Assembly: GCF_011759375.1 (NCBI RefSeq) | Contig: NZ_JAARML010000001.1 | Coordinates: forward strand, 186,001 to 250,000 | Direction: 5' to 3' | DNA length: 64,000 nucleotides | Source of the DNA: Paraflavitalea devenefica | Lineage (GTDB): Bacteria; Bacteroidota; Bacteroidia; Chitinophagales; Chitinophagaceae | Part shown: in pieces, positions 17,029 through 26,479 of the stretch | Layout: every line of letters begins with the position of its first letter | Position numbering within the stretch: the stretch's first letter is position 1 | Notes under the pieces: model-generated | The model's input: the letters and a program-made list of their open reading frames with translations, nothing else | The model's database searches: none | Told to the model about the DNA's origin: nothing | Position numbers and translations under genes: made by a program

Positions 17029-17697
17029 TTAAATCTCTTTTCCCGCTACTACAATTACGATCTCTCCTTTAACCTCTTTCTTCTTAAAATGTTCACTTAC
17101 TTCCTGTAAAGTGCCACGTGCATTCTCTTCATATACCTTGGTCAGTTCGCGGCTTACGCTGCACAGGCGGCCGGCGCCGAAATACTGGGCCATTTCTTCC
17201 AGCGTTTTCACCAGGCGGTGAGGCGATTCATAAAAGATCATGGTACGCTCTTCTTCGGCCAGCTTTTTAAACATCGTTTGCCGCCCTTTTTTCTGGGGTA
17301 AAAAGCCTTCGAATGCAAAACGGTTGGCAGGCAGCCCGCTATTCACCAGTGCAGGCACAAAGGCGGTGGAACCGGGCAGGCATTCTACCTTCACGCCTAC
17401 CTTGATACATTCCCGCACCAGCAGGAAGGCCGGGTCTGAAATACCGGGTGTGCCGGCATCCGATACCAGGGCCATGGTCTTGCCTTCCATCAATTGATTG
17501 ATGAGATGCTGCAATACCAGGTGCTCATTATGCTGGTGATAGGGCGACAGGGGCCGTATCACCTGGTAATGATTCAGTAATTTGATGGTAGTACGTGTGT
17601 CCTCGGCCAGTATCAGGTCAACCTTTTTTAGCACTTCCAGCGCACGCAGGGTAATATCCTGCAGGTTACCGATGGGTGTGGGAACGATATATAGCAC
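17029..17697 (-). CDS. rsmI: 16S rRNA (cytidine1402-2'-O)-methyltransferase
   Basis: 222 residues, a TP-methylase. YIVPTPIGNLQDITLRAL is the family's N-terminal block, followed by AEDTRTTIKLL, ALVSDAGTPGISDPA and FYESPHRLVKTL, the three signature blocks of RsmI. It modifies C1402 in the decoding centre. Five bases separate it from purS; it is the last gene of the pepP-pssA-purS-rsmI run. Confidence 0.95.
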   Translation of the reverse strand: MLYIVPTPIGNLQDITLRALEVLKKVDLILAEDTRTTIKLLNHYQVIRPLSPYHQHNEHLVLQHLINQLMEGKTMALVSDAGTPGISDPAFLLVRECIKVGVKVECLPGSTAFVPALVNSGLPANRFAFEGFLPQKKGRQTMFKKLAEEERTMIFYESPHRLVKTLEEMAQYFGAGRLCSVSRELTKVYEENARGTLQEVSEHFKKKEVKGEIVIVVAGKEI

Positions 17698-17702
17698 CTT
17701 AC

Positions 17703-17948
17703 CTAATTAACAGCTACTTCAAAGTATTCCATTACCGGGTTGGCCAGTAATTTTTTAGATGCTTCTTCCGCTATCTTTTTAGCCTCTTCGGGGTTGTTGG
17801 CTTCTACCTGTAAAGTGATGTTCTTTCCGATGCGCACATCCTGCACAGTGTTCAATCCCAGGTTTTGTAATCCGCCCATCACGGCTTTGCCTTGTGGATC
17901 CAGTAATTCTTTCAGCGGCATTACGGTAACCTGAACATTATACGTCAT
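17703..17948 (-). CDS. purS: Phosphoribosylformylglycinamidine synthase subunit PurS
   Basis: 81 residues, the usual PurS length. MPLKELLDPQGKAVMGGLQNLG and VRIGKNITLQVEA match the small dimeric subunit that links PurL and PurQ in purine synthesis. Its presence implies a split (small) PurL elsewhere in the genome; purL and purQ are not in the window. Its start overlaps the pssA stop by 4 bases, suggesting translational coupling. Confidence 0.9.
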   Translation of the reverse strand: MTYNVQVTVMPLKELLDPQGKAVMGGLQNLGLNTVQDVRIGKNITLQVEANNPEEAKKIAEEASKKLLANPVMEYFEVAVN

Positions 17949-18709
17949 GTGGTTTTATTTTTGAAGGCCAAAGATACAATGATATAGAGAATAAACACGA
18001 CCGGAACGGCCAGCCACTTCAATAAAACCGCGCCCAGTATGGCCGCCAGCAGCAAAATAATTTTCGGCAGGTTATTTTTCAGCGTGAAGTCTTTGAATTT
18101 CAGGGCCAGCAGCGGGATATTGCTCACCATCAGGTAACTAACTATAGCAATAATAGCATATATCGCCCAGGGATTGGCCAGTACATTCTTAACAGCCGTC
18201 TCATTTCCATAGAAGTAAATAAGTGGCAGGGAAGCGATCAGCAGGCCCGCTGCAGGGGTAGGCATTCCTTTAAAACCGTATTGCTGGCTGTCGTCAATAT
18301 TGAACCTGGCCAGTCGCCACGCAGCAGCACAGGGAACAATAAAAGCAGGCAGCAGCCAGCCTATATTCATATCCATGCCATCTTCCTGCTGTGCGTAACC
18401 CAGCCGCAGGAACTGGTACAATATCATACCAGGCGCCACGCCAAAACTGACCACATCGGCCAGGGAATCCAGTTGTTTACCCATTGCAGAAGTGGCTTTG
18501 AACAGGCGGGCCACAAAGCCATCCAGGAAATCCACCACAGCGCTCAACCCAATGAACAAAGAAGCCAGGGCCAGTTGTTCCGGAAACCGGACAAAGTATT
18601 CTCCCTGGTCATCAAAAGCATGGTCAATACCATTCTGCAAAATGAATACGATGGCACAGCAGCCAAAGAGTAAATTGAGTAACGTAAATAAGTTAGGGAT
18701 CTGCTTCAT
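17945..18709 (-). CDS. pssA: CDP-diacylglycerol-serine O-phosphatidyltransferase
   Basis: Makes phosphatidylserine, the precursor of phosphatidylethanolamine, in the inner membrane. 254 residues with about seven hydrophobic segments. The CDP-alcohol phosphotransferase motif reads DGFVARLFKATSAMGKQLDS followed by LAD, matching D-G-x2-A-R-x8-G-x3-D-x3-D. IPNLFTLLNLLFG is the standard N terminus of the type II (Bacillus-like) enzyme. 19 bases separate it from pepP. Confidence 0.92.
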   Translation of the reverse strand: MKQIPNLFTLLNLLFGCCAIVFILQNGIDHAFDDQGEYFVRFPEQLALASLFIGLSAVVDFLDGFVARLFKATSAMGKQLDSLADVVSFGVAPGMILYQFLRLGYAQQEDGMDMNIGWLLPAFIVPCAAAWRLARFNIDDSQQYGFKGMPTPAAGLLIASLPLIYFYGNETAVKNVLANPWAIYAIIAIVSYLMVSNIPLLALKFKDFTLKNNLPKIILLLAAILGAVLLKWLAVPVVFILYIIVSLAFKNKTT

Positions 18710-18728
18710 AGTAATATTAGCACATTAA

Positions 18729-20021
18729 TTATTTCTTCTTCATGATTGATTCTATCTCTTCTACCGTGATGGGAATGTTGGCCATCAGGTCTTTGTTACC
18801 GGTTTTGGTAAGCCATACATTGTTCTCTATCCGGATGCCCATCTGCTCTTCTTCAATGTAAATACCGGGCTCAATGGTAAATACCATGCCGGCTGTTACC
18901 GGCTCTGTACGGCTCCCCAGGTCGTGCACATCAATACCGAGGTGATGTGAGATACCATGGTACAAATATTTACGGTAAGCCAGGTTATCCTTGTCCTCAT
19001 TCTTCAGGTCCTGCTTAGTGAGCAATCCCAGTTTCACAAATACCCTGGTCGCTTCTGCCCCTACCTTATCTGTATAGGCGGCAATCGTGATACCCGGCTT
19101 CAGGATGCTTTTGGCATAATTGTGCAGGTGCAGGCACCCGTTATACACTTCCTTCTGCCGTTTGGTGAACTTACCATTCACCGGTATGGTGCGGGTAAGA
19201 TCGGCACAATAACCGCCGTATTCAGCGCCAAAATCCATCAGGATCAGCTCGCCGTCCTTACACGCCTGGTTATTCTCAATATAATGCAGCGTACGGGCAC
19301 GGTCGCCGCTGGCTACAATACTATTATAGGCAGGGCGGGTAGCTCTTTGCGACAGAAAACTATGGTAAATCTCCGCCTCGATCTCATATTCCATCACTCC
19401 CGGCTTTATAAACTTTAATAAACGCAGAAAAGTGTTATGTGTTATGTCAATGGCCTGTTGCATGACCACCACTTCCTGGGACGTTTTCACGGCCCGCAGT
19501 TCTTTCATGATGCGGGCGCTGCGTTTATAGGGGTGGAGCGGGTACCGCTGACGCATAGTCTCTATATACCGGTAATCGCGTACCGGCACCTGGCTGGCCT
19601 TGCGGTCATTTTCATTGGTGTTGAGGTAAATATTATCGGCCAGGTGGATCCAGGTTTGTAATACAGACTCCAGGGTATCCAGCCACATCACGGTTTTCAT
19701 GCCGGAGATCCGCTTGCCTTCCTCGGCCCTTAACCGCCTGCCGTCCCATTTTTCCTTCAGCTCATTGGGACGCACCAGTACCAGCACTTCCCTGAACCGG
19801 GGATCGGGGTTGTCCGGGAAAAGGATCACCATCGTGTCTTCCTGGTCAATACCACAGAGCCAATAGAGGTCTGAGTTCTGTTTAAAAGTATGGGTAGCGT
19901 CGCCATTGGAGGGCAGCTCGTCATTGCTGTTGAAAATGGCAATGCTGTTTTTCTCCATCCGGCTTATAAAGCGCTTCCGGTTCTGTACAAAAATGGCCGG
20001 GTCCAGCGGCAGATACTTCAT
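18729..20021 (-). CDS. pepP: Xaa-Pro aminopeptidase (M24B)
   Basis: Removes N-terminal residues that precede proline. 430 residues. N-terminal creatinase-like domain (about 1-170), then the pita-bread catalytic domain with metal ligands Asp in MDFGAEYGGYCADLTRT (both Asp), His in HHLGIDVHDLG, Glu in TIEPGIYIEE and Glu in IRIENNVWL. Cytoplasmic: no signal peptide. Confidence 0.92.
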   Translation of the reverse strand: MKYLPLDPAIFVQNRKRFISRMEKNSIAIFNSNDELPSNGDATHTFKQNSDLYWLCGIDQEDTMVILFPDNPDPRFREVLVLVRPNELKEKWDGRRLRAEEGKRISGMKTVMWLDTLESVLQTWIHLADNIYLNTNENDRKASQVPVRDYRYIETMRQRYPLHPYKRSARIMKELRAVKTSQEVVVMQQAIDITHNTFLRLLKFIKPGVMEYEIEAEIYHSFLSQRATRPAYNSIVASGDRARTLHYIENNQACKDGELILMDFGAEYGGYCADLTRTIPVNGKFTKRQKEVYNGCLHLHNYAKSILKPGITIAAYTDKVGAEATRVFVKLGLLTKQDLKNEDKDNLAYRKYLYHGISHHLGIDVHDLGSRTEPVTAGMVFTIEPGIYIEEEQMGIRIENNVWLTKTGNKDLMANIPITVEEIESIMKKK

Positions 20022-20055
20022 CTGATAGTTTTTATTTCTTTTTGGCCAGCACTTG

Positions 20056-20071
20056 TCCCGACTTGTCGGGA
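20056..20071. repeat. Short palindrome TCCCGACTTGTCGGGA
   Basis: Six-bp stem TCCCGA / TCGGGA with a CTTG loop, 35 bases upstream of the pepP start. From memory, similar palindromes are scattered in intergenic DNA of Bacteroidota; no second copy was noticed here. Confidence 0.5.
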
Positions 20072-20159
20072 TGGGACTGGCGTCTCATAAAATATTGCTA
20101 TTAAGCCGCATAAAAATAACCAATGAATAGATAAGACCGTGAATTTCAGTTATTTTTTA

Positions 20160-20277
20160 AGGCATATAGGCAACAAGGCATCAAGGCAACGAGTAAGAAA
20201 GCAGCAGGCTGCCGGCAATAAAACCCTCGTTGTCTGGTTGCCTCTGTGCCTTGTTGCCTCATTGCATTTTTGCCTGC
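20160..20277. repeat. Inverted pair of octamer arrays, AGGCA/TGCCT family
   Basis: Left arm 20160-20193: AGGCATAT, AGGCAACA, AGGCATCA, AGGCAACG, exactly 8 bp apart. Right arm 20231-20277: TGYCT-type units at 20231, 20239, 20247, 20255, 20263 and 20271, again exactly 8 bp apart. The arms are inverted, so the transcript or single strand could fold into a long imperfect hairpin. Confidence 0.75.
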
Positions 20278-20432
20278 AATCAATTTTTACCAAAAATTCC
20301 TGTTTTTAGGAACGGTTCAGTGAAAGCAGCTTATTGTTGAACGCCCACGAAAACTAACAATTGTTAGCGGTGTAATTATCAATAAATCAGGTTTCAGATT
20401 AGATAGTATTCAATTTTTTGAGCTTTTGGCCC

Positions 20433-20464
20433 TTTGTATTAGAAATTATTAAATTCTACCTTTG
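20433..20464 (+). promoter_or_regulatory. pckA promoter (Bacteroidota consensus)
   Basis: TTTG (20433-20436), 20 bases, TACCTTTG (20457-20464): exact match to the -33/-7 consensus. Transcription should start near 20469, giving a leader of about 20-25 nt. Confidence 0.8.
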
Positions 20465-20491
20465 TTGACTAATCTCTTAAAGTTGCTTGTT

Positions 20492-22096
20492 ATGTCACTA
20501 TCAACCATCACAATTCCCCTACATCAGGTAACCCGTCTCGGGTTACGACAGGATCACACGCTTCATTACCAGCTCAGCCCGGAAGAGCTGATCCAGGACG
20601 TTCTGCGGCTACAGGAAGGCGTATTGAATGATACCGGCGCATTGGTCATCCGTACCGGAGAATTCACCGGCCGCAGCCCCAAAGACAAGTTCACCGTGAA
20701 AGATGAGATCACTGCCAACACGGTACACTGGAACGAGTTTAACCTGCCGTTGGAAGAAAAGTATTTCCACATCATCCAGAAAAGGATTGTGGAGCACCTG
20801 AACAGTAAAAATGAATTGTGGGTGCGCGATGCCTATGCCTGCGCCGATCCCCGGTACCGCATTAATATCCGGGTGGTGAATGAAAAGCCCGCCATCAATC
20901 TCTTTGCCCATAATATGTTCCTGCGCCCTACAGAGGAACAATTGGAAAACTTCACGCCCGACTGGCATATCCTGTCAGCGCCTGAGCTAAGACTCGATCC
21001 GGCAGAGTGCGGTATCCGCCAGCACAATGCCGCCGTGATCAGTTTTAAACATAAGACGATCCTCATTGCCGGCACCGGCTATACCGGTGAAACCAAGAAA
21101 GGCATTTTCACTGTACTGAATTATATCCTGCCCCAGGAGAAAGGTGTATTGAGCATGCACTGCTCGGCCAATATTGGTGAAAAAGGCGATACCGCCCTGT
21201 TCTTTGGCCTTAGCGGCACCGGTAAAACCACCCTGAGCGCCGACCCGCAGCGCAGGCTGATCGGGGATGATGAACATGGCTGGACCCATAATGGCGTTTT
21301 CAATTTTGAAGGCGGCTGTTATGCCAAGTGTATTGACCTGAGCGAAGAAAAAGAACCTGAAATATTCCATGCTATCCGTCCCGGCGCCCTGGTAGAGAAT
21401 GCTGTTTTTCATGCCGGAACCAGTACGATCAATTTTGCCGACAAGTCCATTACGGAGAATACCCGGGTGAGCTACCCGCTGGATTTTATCAGTAATGCAC
21501 AGGAACCTTCTGTAGGAAATATTCCGGCCAATATATTCTTCCTTACCTGTGATGCCTATGGCGTATTGCCGCCGGTATCCAGGCTTACTCCTGCACAGGC
21601 CATGTACCAGTTCATTTCCGGCTATACGGCCAAGGTAGCCGGTACTGAAGCAGGGGTAACAGAACCCAAATCTACTTTCAGCGCCTGCTTTGGCGCGCCC
21701 TTCCTCCCGCTGCATCCCGGCCGGTATGCCGCCATGCTGGGCGAGAAGTTGCGCAAACAGGATGTAAAAGTATGGATGATCAATACCGGCTGGACAGGCG
21801 GCGCCTATGGAACCGGCAACCGTATCAAGCTGGCTTATACCCGGGCCATGATCACAGCAGCCCTGGAAGGCAGGCTGGACGAGGTGGCCTATGAAAATCA
21901 TCCTGTGTTTGGCATGGCCGTACCCCAAAGCTGTCCGGATGTACCGGCGGAAATACTGAATCCCCGGAATACCTGGGCCGATAAGACCGCTTATGATACG
22001 GCAACCCGTAACCTGGCGCAGCAGTTCATTAAGAACTTTGAAAAATATACCGCCGGGGTACCCGAAGAAATCCTGGAAGCAGCACCTAAGATTTAA
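20492..22096 (+). CDS. pckA: Phosphoenolpyruvate carboxykinase (ATP)
   Basis: Converts oxaloacetate and ATP to phosphoenolpyruvate, the entry to gluconeogenesis. 534 residues from the ATG at 20492; a TTG 30 bases upstream lies inside the -7 box and is excluded. Kinase P-loop GLSGTGKTTLSA, metal-binding LIGDDEHGW, and the substrate block RSPKDKF; the FAHNMFLRP and NTGWTGGAYGTGNRIKL blocks are typical of the ATP-type enzyme. Two hairpins follow. Confidence 0.96.
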   Translation: MSLSTITIPLHQVTRLGLRQDHTLHYQLSPEELIQDVLRLQEGVLNDTGALVIRTGEFTGRSPKDKFTVKDEITANTVHWNEFNLPLEEKYFHIIQKRIVEHLNSKNELWVRDAYACADPRYRINIRVVNEKPAINLFAHNMFLRPTEEQLENFTPDWHILSAPELRLDPAECGIRQHNAAVISFKHKTILIAGTGYTGETKKGIFTVLNYILPQEKGVLSMHCSANIGEKGDTALFFGLSGTGKTTLSADPQRRLIGDDEHGWTHNGVFNFEGGCYAKCIDLSEEKEPEIFHAIRPGALVENAVFHAGTSTINFADKSITENTRVSYPLDFISNAQEPSVGNIPANIFFLTCDAYGVLPPVSRLTPAQAMYQFISGYTAKVAGTEAGVTEPKSTFSACFGAPFLPLHPGRYAAMLGEKLRKQDVKVWMINTGWTGGAYGTGNRIKLAYTRAMITAALEGRLDEVAYENHPVFGMAVPQSCPDVPAEILNPRNTWADKTAYDTATRNLAQQFIKNFEKYTAGVPEEILEAAPKI

Positions 22097-22406
22097 CAGG
22101 TGTCTTACTATACCTATGCTTGCTGAACCAAACCTGTCAGCACTTACCCCGCCCTGCGGGGGTTTGGTTTAGCACTGGCCTCAAACGATTACTGCTATAT
22201 GGAACTCTATCCCATCAACCGGATAGAGTTTTTTTTATGCCCATAAAACGGGCCGGGCTTTATTTTCGTCTGATTAAGAGAATGATGCCGGATTTTGCAC
22301 AGTAATTGGGTCAGGGACCGGTAAAAACAGGGGTTTTACCGGATTTTTGTGACATGATTTGAACAATTTCATTAAACTTTGCCGTTTGTATATCGCATAG
22401 CGTAGT
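22097..22406. other. Intergenic region pckA/DUF922 gene (310 bp)
   Basis: It holds three hairpins: CCCCGC / GCGGGG (22147-22161) nested between AACCAAACC (22126-22134) and GGTTTGGTT (22161-22169); the terminator at 22203-22236; and CCGGTAAAA / TTTTACCGG (22318-22342) followed by five T. No gene was seen. Confidence 0.6.
22203..22236 (+). terminator. Terminator of pckA
   Basis: Perfect 10-bp stem AACTCTATCC / GGATAGAGTT, 8-base loop, then six T. Confidence 0.85.
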
Positions 22407-22937
22407 ATGATCACACATTTTATCGCTTTCCTGCTCACAGCCCTTACGGGCGTCGGACAAGCCAATTTTATAGAATGGAGCCCCTCCCGGAAACTGACCT
22501 GGGATGATTTTAAGGCCCCGCCTGATGTTGCCTCCACCAATGCAGCCCTGACCAGCAGTTCTATCAATGTGGAATTTGGCTATGATGAGGAAGAACTACA
22601 GTTCAATATTAAATGCAGTTTTGACAAAAACAAGTCGTGGGTGCGTATCCGCAACAATACCATCCTGTTGCATGAACAAGGCCATTTTGATATTGCCGAA
22701 CTGCATGCCCGCAAGCTGAACCAGGCGCTGAAAGCCTATCATTTCAATGCAAAGACGGTCAGCAATGATGTGAACAGGATCTACGACAGCGTCATGACCC
22801 TCCACCATGCTGCCCAGAACGAGTATGACAAGGAAACCGATTTCTCCCGCAACAAAGAAAAGCAGACGTTATGGCTGAAGAAAATAGCCGATGACCTGCA
22901 GGGACTGAAAACGTATGCCGCTTACAGCAAACAGTGA
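22407..22937 (+). CDS. DUF922 putative secreted zinc protease
   Basis: 176 residues with a short hydrophobic N terminus that may act as a signal (ends GVGQA). LLHEQGHFDIAELHARKL carries a zincin motif HEQGH (His89, Glu90, His93), and the WSPSRKLTWDDFK opening is typical of DUF922, described as predicted secreted Zn-dependent proteases. The third metal ligand cannot be assigned with certainty. Ends 2 bases before a convergent stop. Confidence 0.75.
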   Translation: MITHFIAFLLTALTGVGQANFIEWSPSRKLTWDDFKAPPDVASTNAALTSSSINVEFGYDEEELQFNIKCSFDKNKSWVRIRNNTILLHEQGHFDIAELHARKLNQALKAYHFNAKTVSNDVNRIYDSVMTLHHAAQNEYDKETDFSRNKEKQTLWLKKIADDLQGLKTYAAYSKQ

Positions 22938-22939
22938 CT

Positions 22940-23365
22940 TTATTGGGGGATTACGAAGGTGACAGGCATTGTTTTATAGCTCTTTACAAAGCGCCCGCAC
23001 TGGTTGGCCGGTTGCCATTTCCCTTTATAGCCTTTAAAGACTTCTACGGCCCGTGCAGCCAGGCCATAACCCGGGTCATTGTCGGCTTTTATATCACCTA
23101 TCTTTCCTTCTGCACTAATGACAAATTTAACCAGCACATTGTACGTGCCGGGCGGAATAGACTTAGCCACGGCCGGCGGCAATGCAGTACTGCTACGCAT
23201 ATAGGTATGCCAATCCTTTACATTGGTACCTGCTTCTGTTTCCACTTTTGTAAATACAAACTCATAGTCGGAGGTATCGCTGAAGACAGCTTTCTTCTTC
23301 TGGGCAGCAACATTCAGTGCTGTGCAACAAAGCAGCAGCACCAGCCCTATTTTAGGGGCAGGCAT
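22940..23365 (-). CDS. Periplasmic TonB C-terminal-like protein
   Basis: 141 residues from Met at 23365, which opens a good signal peptide (MPAPKIGLVLLLCC...NVAAQ). An alternative ATG at 23431 overlaps the upstream stop as TAATG but gives a poor N terminus. GTYNVLVKFVISAEGKIGDIK and DPGYGLAARAVEVFKGYKGKW match the TonB_C/energy-transducer fold, here without a transmembrane anchor or proline-rich span. Last gene of the dNK-sulfatase-sulfatase run. Confidence 0.7.
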   Translation of the reverse strand: MPAPKIGLVLLLCCTALNVAAQKKKAVFSDTSDYEFVFTKVETEAGTNVKDWHTYMRSSTALPPAVAKSIPPGTYNVLVKFVISAEGKIGDIKADNDPGYGLAARAVEVFKGYKGKWQPANQCGRFVKSYKTMPVTFVIPQ

Positions 23366-23430
23366 AGGCAACGGGGTATTGATACAAGAGTATGATGCGC
23401 CGGAAGGTGATTTCCACAAGTGTAGTAACA

Positions 23431-24912
23431 TTAGTAAACGATCGAATCCTTCAGCACCGGCAAGCGCTGGTGAAAGAGGGTATTGAAGAGTACGCGAAAC
23501 TGGTTTACATTGGTCATCCCATCATACCAGCCGGTATAATTACCATTGGGCAGGTACACCGCATTCAGGTTATAGTACATTAGCTTCTTGTCTTTATGCA
23601 GTGTCGAACGGCTGCCATGATCACTCATGAGCAGGATCACCGCTTTGCCTTTTTCAAGCTGTTGCAGTTCCCGGATAAAGCGCAGTATCCTGCGATTGGT
23701 ATACACCAGGTATTGTAAGTAGTCATTATCTCCTTCCTGTTGTGTAACTGATTTACGGAAAGCATAAGGTATGGTACGCCTGCCGGTACTATCGGCTAAA
23801 TAAGGATTGTGCGGCATCATTACGTGTACATAATGAAATGCCGGCGCATGGCCAGGCTGAGCAGCTTTATTCAGCGTCTCCTGCAGCATCCTTTCATTGT
23901 TGCGCATAAAATCATCATCAATACGGTGTACCAGCGAGGGCATAATACCGGCTTTGGCCAGGCGGTTGGGGACATCGGGGGCCAGACGGCTCCAAATCGT
24001 TTGACTGGTGAGCAGATTGATGTTATCAGCCAGCAGAATGGAACGATAGGCCGATTGTTGCTGCTTTAATTCAAAAGGGGAATGGTTAAAAATGGTATAT
24101 CCCAGGCTATTCAAATAATCACATACCGGATTAAATTTAATACCTGTCACCGACATGCGGTAGGTATCGTGCTCCCGTTTGTGTACGTTGCCAATAGCCA
24201 GGTATTTCATGTTCAGCGTTGAAAACATGGAATACACGGTATACGGATAATTACTGCGTGTATGCTGCAGTACCCGGAAGCCCTGTTGCTGCAGGGAATC
24301 TTCAAACAGTTGGTTGTTATAGCCGTAATATTGTTGCAGTCCGTAACTGCCCATATACTCATCCAGTATGATAAAATAAACAGGCGGCTTTGCACAGGTA
24401 TCGCAGACAGTCAATTGAGCTGGTAAAGGCTGGGGATACCAGTTTGGAGGAGCCACTGTGTGCCCGACAAGGGTGCCTACATCTATCAGCATGTACACCA
24501 CCAGCAATACGTTGATGAAAAGCACAGGCCTGTTCAGCGGCCATTTGGTGCGCCTGATCAGGAAGAAAACAACGATCAGCACTAGCAGGCAAACCGGGGC
24601 CAGGATTTTCCGGGGTGATAGTTTATGAAGCAGCGGCAATCCTTCAAAGGTATCCTGGAAGGCGCCAAAGAAAAGCAATATGATAAAAAACAGGGAAGTG
24701 AATAAGCCTGCCTTCCGTTTACTCCTGAATAACCAATTGCCCAATCCAAACAGTATAAGCCCCCCTCCAATAAGTTTTGCCAGCAACCACAATACCGCTC
24801 CGGGAGATATAAAAAGCCCGTACTCTGCATAACCGTGCAATGCAAAGAACAAGATAACGCCCATAAAATGCCAGTTGGTAGTAAACAGTTTCTTCAGCGG
24901 CGCAGTCAACAT
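23431..24912 (-). CDS. Membrane-anchored sulfatase-like hydrolase/transferase, paralogue A
   Basis: 493 residues. Five N-terminal membrane segments (about 1-160), then an alkaline-phosphatase-superfamily domain: VYFIILDEYMGS (first metal Asp), MMPHNPY and LLMSDHGSRS (second metal Asp-His). The layout resembles LTA-synthase/phosphoethanolamine-transferase-type enzymes that act on envelope glycolipids. A formylglycine-type C/S-x-P-x-R motif is absent, so true sulfatase activity is unlikely. It is a tandem paralogue of 24977-26479, sharing the N-terminal TNWHF(M/I)GVILFF block. Confidence 0.8.
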   Translation of the reverse strand: MLTAPLKKLFTTNWHFMGVILFFALHGYAEYGLFISPGAVLWLLAKLIGGGLILFGLGNWLFRSKRKAGLFTSLFFIILLFFGAFQDTFEGLPLLHKLSPRKILAPVCLLVLIVVFFLIRRTKWPLNRPVLFINVLLVVYMLIDVGTLVGHTVAPPNWYPQPLPAQLTVCDTCAKPPVYFIILDEYMGSYGLQQYYGYNNQLFEDSLQQQGFRVLQHTRSNYPYTVYSMFSTLNMKYLAIGNVHKREHDTYRMSVTGIKFNPVCDYLNSLGYTIFNHSPFELKQQQSAYRSILLADNINLLTSQTIWSRLAPDVPNRLAKAGIMPSLVHRIDDDFMRNNERMLQETLNKAAQPGHAPAFHYVHVMMPHNPYLADSTGRRTIPYAFRKSVTQQEGDNDYLQYLVYTNRRILRFIRELQQLEKGKAVILLMSDHGSRSTLHKDKKLMYYNLNAVYLPNGNYTGWYDGMTNVNQFRVLFNTLFHQRLPVLKDSIVY

Positions 24913-24976
24913 AGGGCTATTTTAAATTAAATTATACAATTACTTCTTAAACATATTCAATCCCCTACTATGATCT

Positions 24977-26479
24977 TTAGTGATACACGATAGAATCCTT
25001 CAACATAGGCAGGTGCTGATCAAAAAGCGTATTGAAGAGTCCCCGGAACTGGTTTACATTCGTCATGCCATTGTACCAGCCTGCATAATTTTGACTGGGC
25101 AGGTATACAGCATTCAGCGTTTGGCAGGCTAATGACCGTTCCCTGCGCCCTGCAGGCCGGTAGCCATGGTCACTCATCAGTACGATAACAGCCTCGCCGC
25201 GTGTGGCCGCCTTTAATTGTTCAATAAAGGTAATCATCCACTTATTGGCGTACACCTCGTATTGCAGGAACTGATCATCCATCTTTTCAATGCTCACTGA
25301 TCCGGCCGGGGCAGGAACAGTCCTGTTTCCCACACTATCATACGAAAAAGGCATATGCGGCATCATCAAATGCAGGTAGGTAAATACGGGCTTCTCCTGT
25401 TTTTGACGACTTGCTGATAACGTGAGGTTTAACATACGCTCATTATTCCCGACAAAATCATTGGCTATACTTTTTTCCAATCCGGGCGCCCATTTCATCC
25501 TTGCCAAAAATGGCGGCCCATATTTTTTCACCCGGTAATACATGGTCTGCTGTGTGATCAGTTGGATCTTATCCGGCATTAGCCCCGACTGATGCCCTGC
25601 CGGTATATTGTCTATATCAAAAATGGAATAGTTCCTGATCTGGTAACCCTGCTCTTTAAAGAAGCGGCACACGATGTTATTGCGGACAGCAGCTACTCCT
25701 GCTTTATAGGCATAATGATTTTCTATGGTGATAGGGCCTTTTTCTTCCAGGTAGCTCATGTTCAACAGGGAAGCCATAGAAAATAAGGTATGCAGGTAGT
25801 TGCTGTGCGTGCCGTCTGTAACATGAAAACCCTGCTGCCGTAAAAAATTATCAAACCGGGAGTTATCATACTGATAAAACTCCCGTAACCCCGCTGAACC
25901 GAAATAGGAATCTAATAAAACGAAATAAACCGGTGGCCTGGCGCAGGTATCACAAACCCTAAGGGCCCATTTTTCCAGGCTTTTATCTTTTTGCTGAGCA
26001 ACGGGAAACAAGCAGTGAGTGACTATTATACACAGGTCTACTACAATGTAAACTACCAGTACAGTGTTTATAAAGAACACCCCCTTTTTAAAGGGCCGGC
26101 CGGTCTTTTTCAACCAAACCAGTGCTGCGATCATGGCTGCTATACACAACGGGAAAAAGATCACCAGGCGTCCTATAAAGGAAAGGAAGCGGATAGAAGT
26201 AAAGAAATCCTGGAACACACTAAAGAAAAGTACCAGCGCCAATACGAAAGAAGTAAAGAGGCCGGCCTTTTCTGCCTGCATTTTAAATAACTTCCTGCTG
26301 ATGCCAAACAATAAAAAGCCTGCTGCCAGCAATGCAGCCAATAACAGCAATAACTCACGCAGGGGTATCAATCCCTGGTGTTCACTATACCCATGAATAA
26401 TAAAGAACAGGATCACACCTATAAAATGCCAGTTGGTAGTCAACCCTTTTTTCAGGCGTGCCTGTAACATAGGAATCAT
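24977..26479 (-). CDS. Membrane-anchored sulfatase-like hydrolase/transferase, paralogue B
   Basis: 500 residues with the same architecture as its neighbour: five membrane segments, VYFVLLDSYFGS, MMPHMPF and VLMSDHGYRPAG, and near-identical ends (NGMTNVNQFR, FNTLF, PMLKDSIVYH). The start codon overlaps the dNK stop as TAATG, so translation is probably coupled. The C-terminal tail is more conserved between the copies than the membrane part, which suggests selection on the catalytic domain. Confidence 0.8.
   Translation of the reverse strand: MIPMLQARLKKGLTTNWHFIGVILFFIIHGYSEHQGLIPLRELLLLLAALLAAGFLLFGISRKLFKMQAEKAGLFTSFVLALVLFFSVFQDFFTSIRFLSFIGRLVIFFPLCIAAMIAALVWLKKTGRPFKKGVFFINTVLVVYIVVDLCIIVTHCLFPVAQQKDKSLEKWALRVCDTCARPPVYFVLLDSYFGSAGLREFYQYDNSRFDNFLRQQGFHVTDGTHSNYLHTLFSMASLLNMSYLEEKGPITIENHYAYKAGVAAVRNNIVCRFFKEQGYQIRNYSIFDIDNIPAGHQSGLMPDKIQLITQQTMYYRVKKYGPPFLARMKWAPGLEKSIANDFVGNNERMLNLTLSASRQKQEKPVFTYLHLMMPHMPFSYDSVGNRTVPAPAGSVSIEKMDDQFLQYEVYANKWMITFIEQLKAATRGEAVIVLMSDHGYRPAGRRERSLACQTLNAVYLPSQNYAGWYNGMTNVNQFRGLFNTLFDQHLPMLKDSIVYH

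Larger units (their letters stand above)
20022..20491. other. Divergent intergenic region pepP/pckA (470 bp)
   Basis: It holds a short palindrome (20056-20071), an inverted pair of octamer arrays (20160-20277) and the pckA promoter (20433-20464). No gene or structural RNA was seen. Confidence 0.7.

Noticed and set aside
20986..21928. Minus-strand frame of over 300 codons opposite pckA
   Set aside because: Long only because of the codon usage of pckA; no domain, and pckA motifs are intact on the other strand.
22120..22305. Plus-strand frame of 61 codons after pckA
   Set aside because: It crosses two hairpins including the pckA terminator and has no recognisable start context or family.
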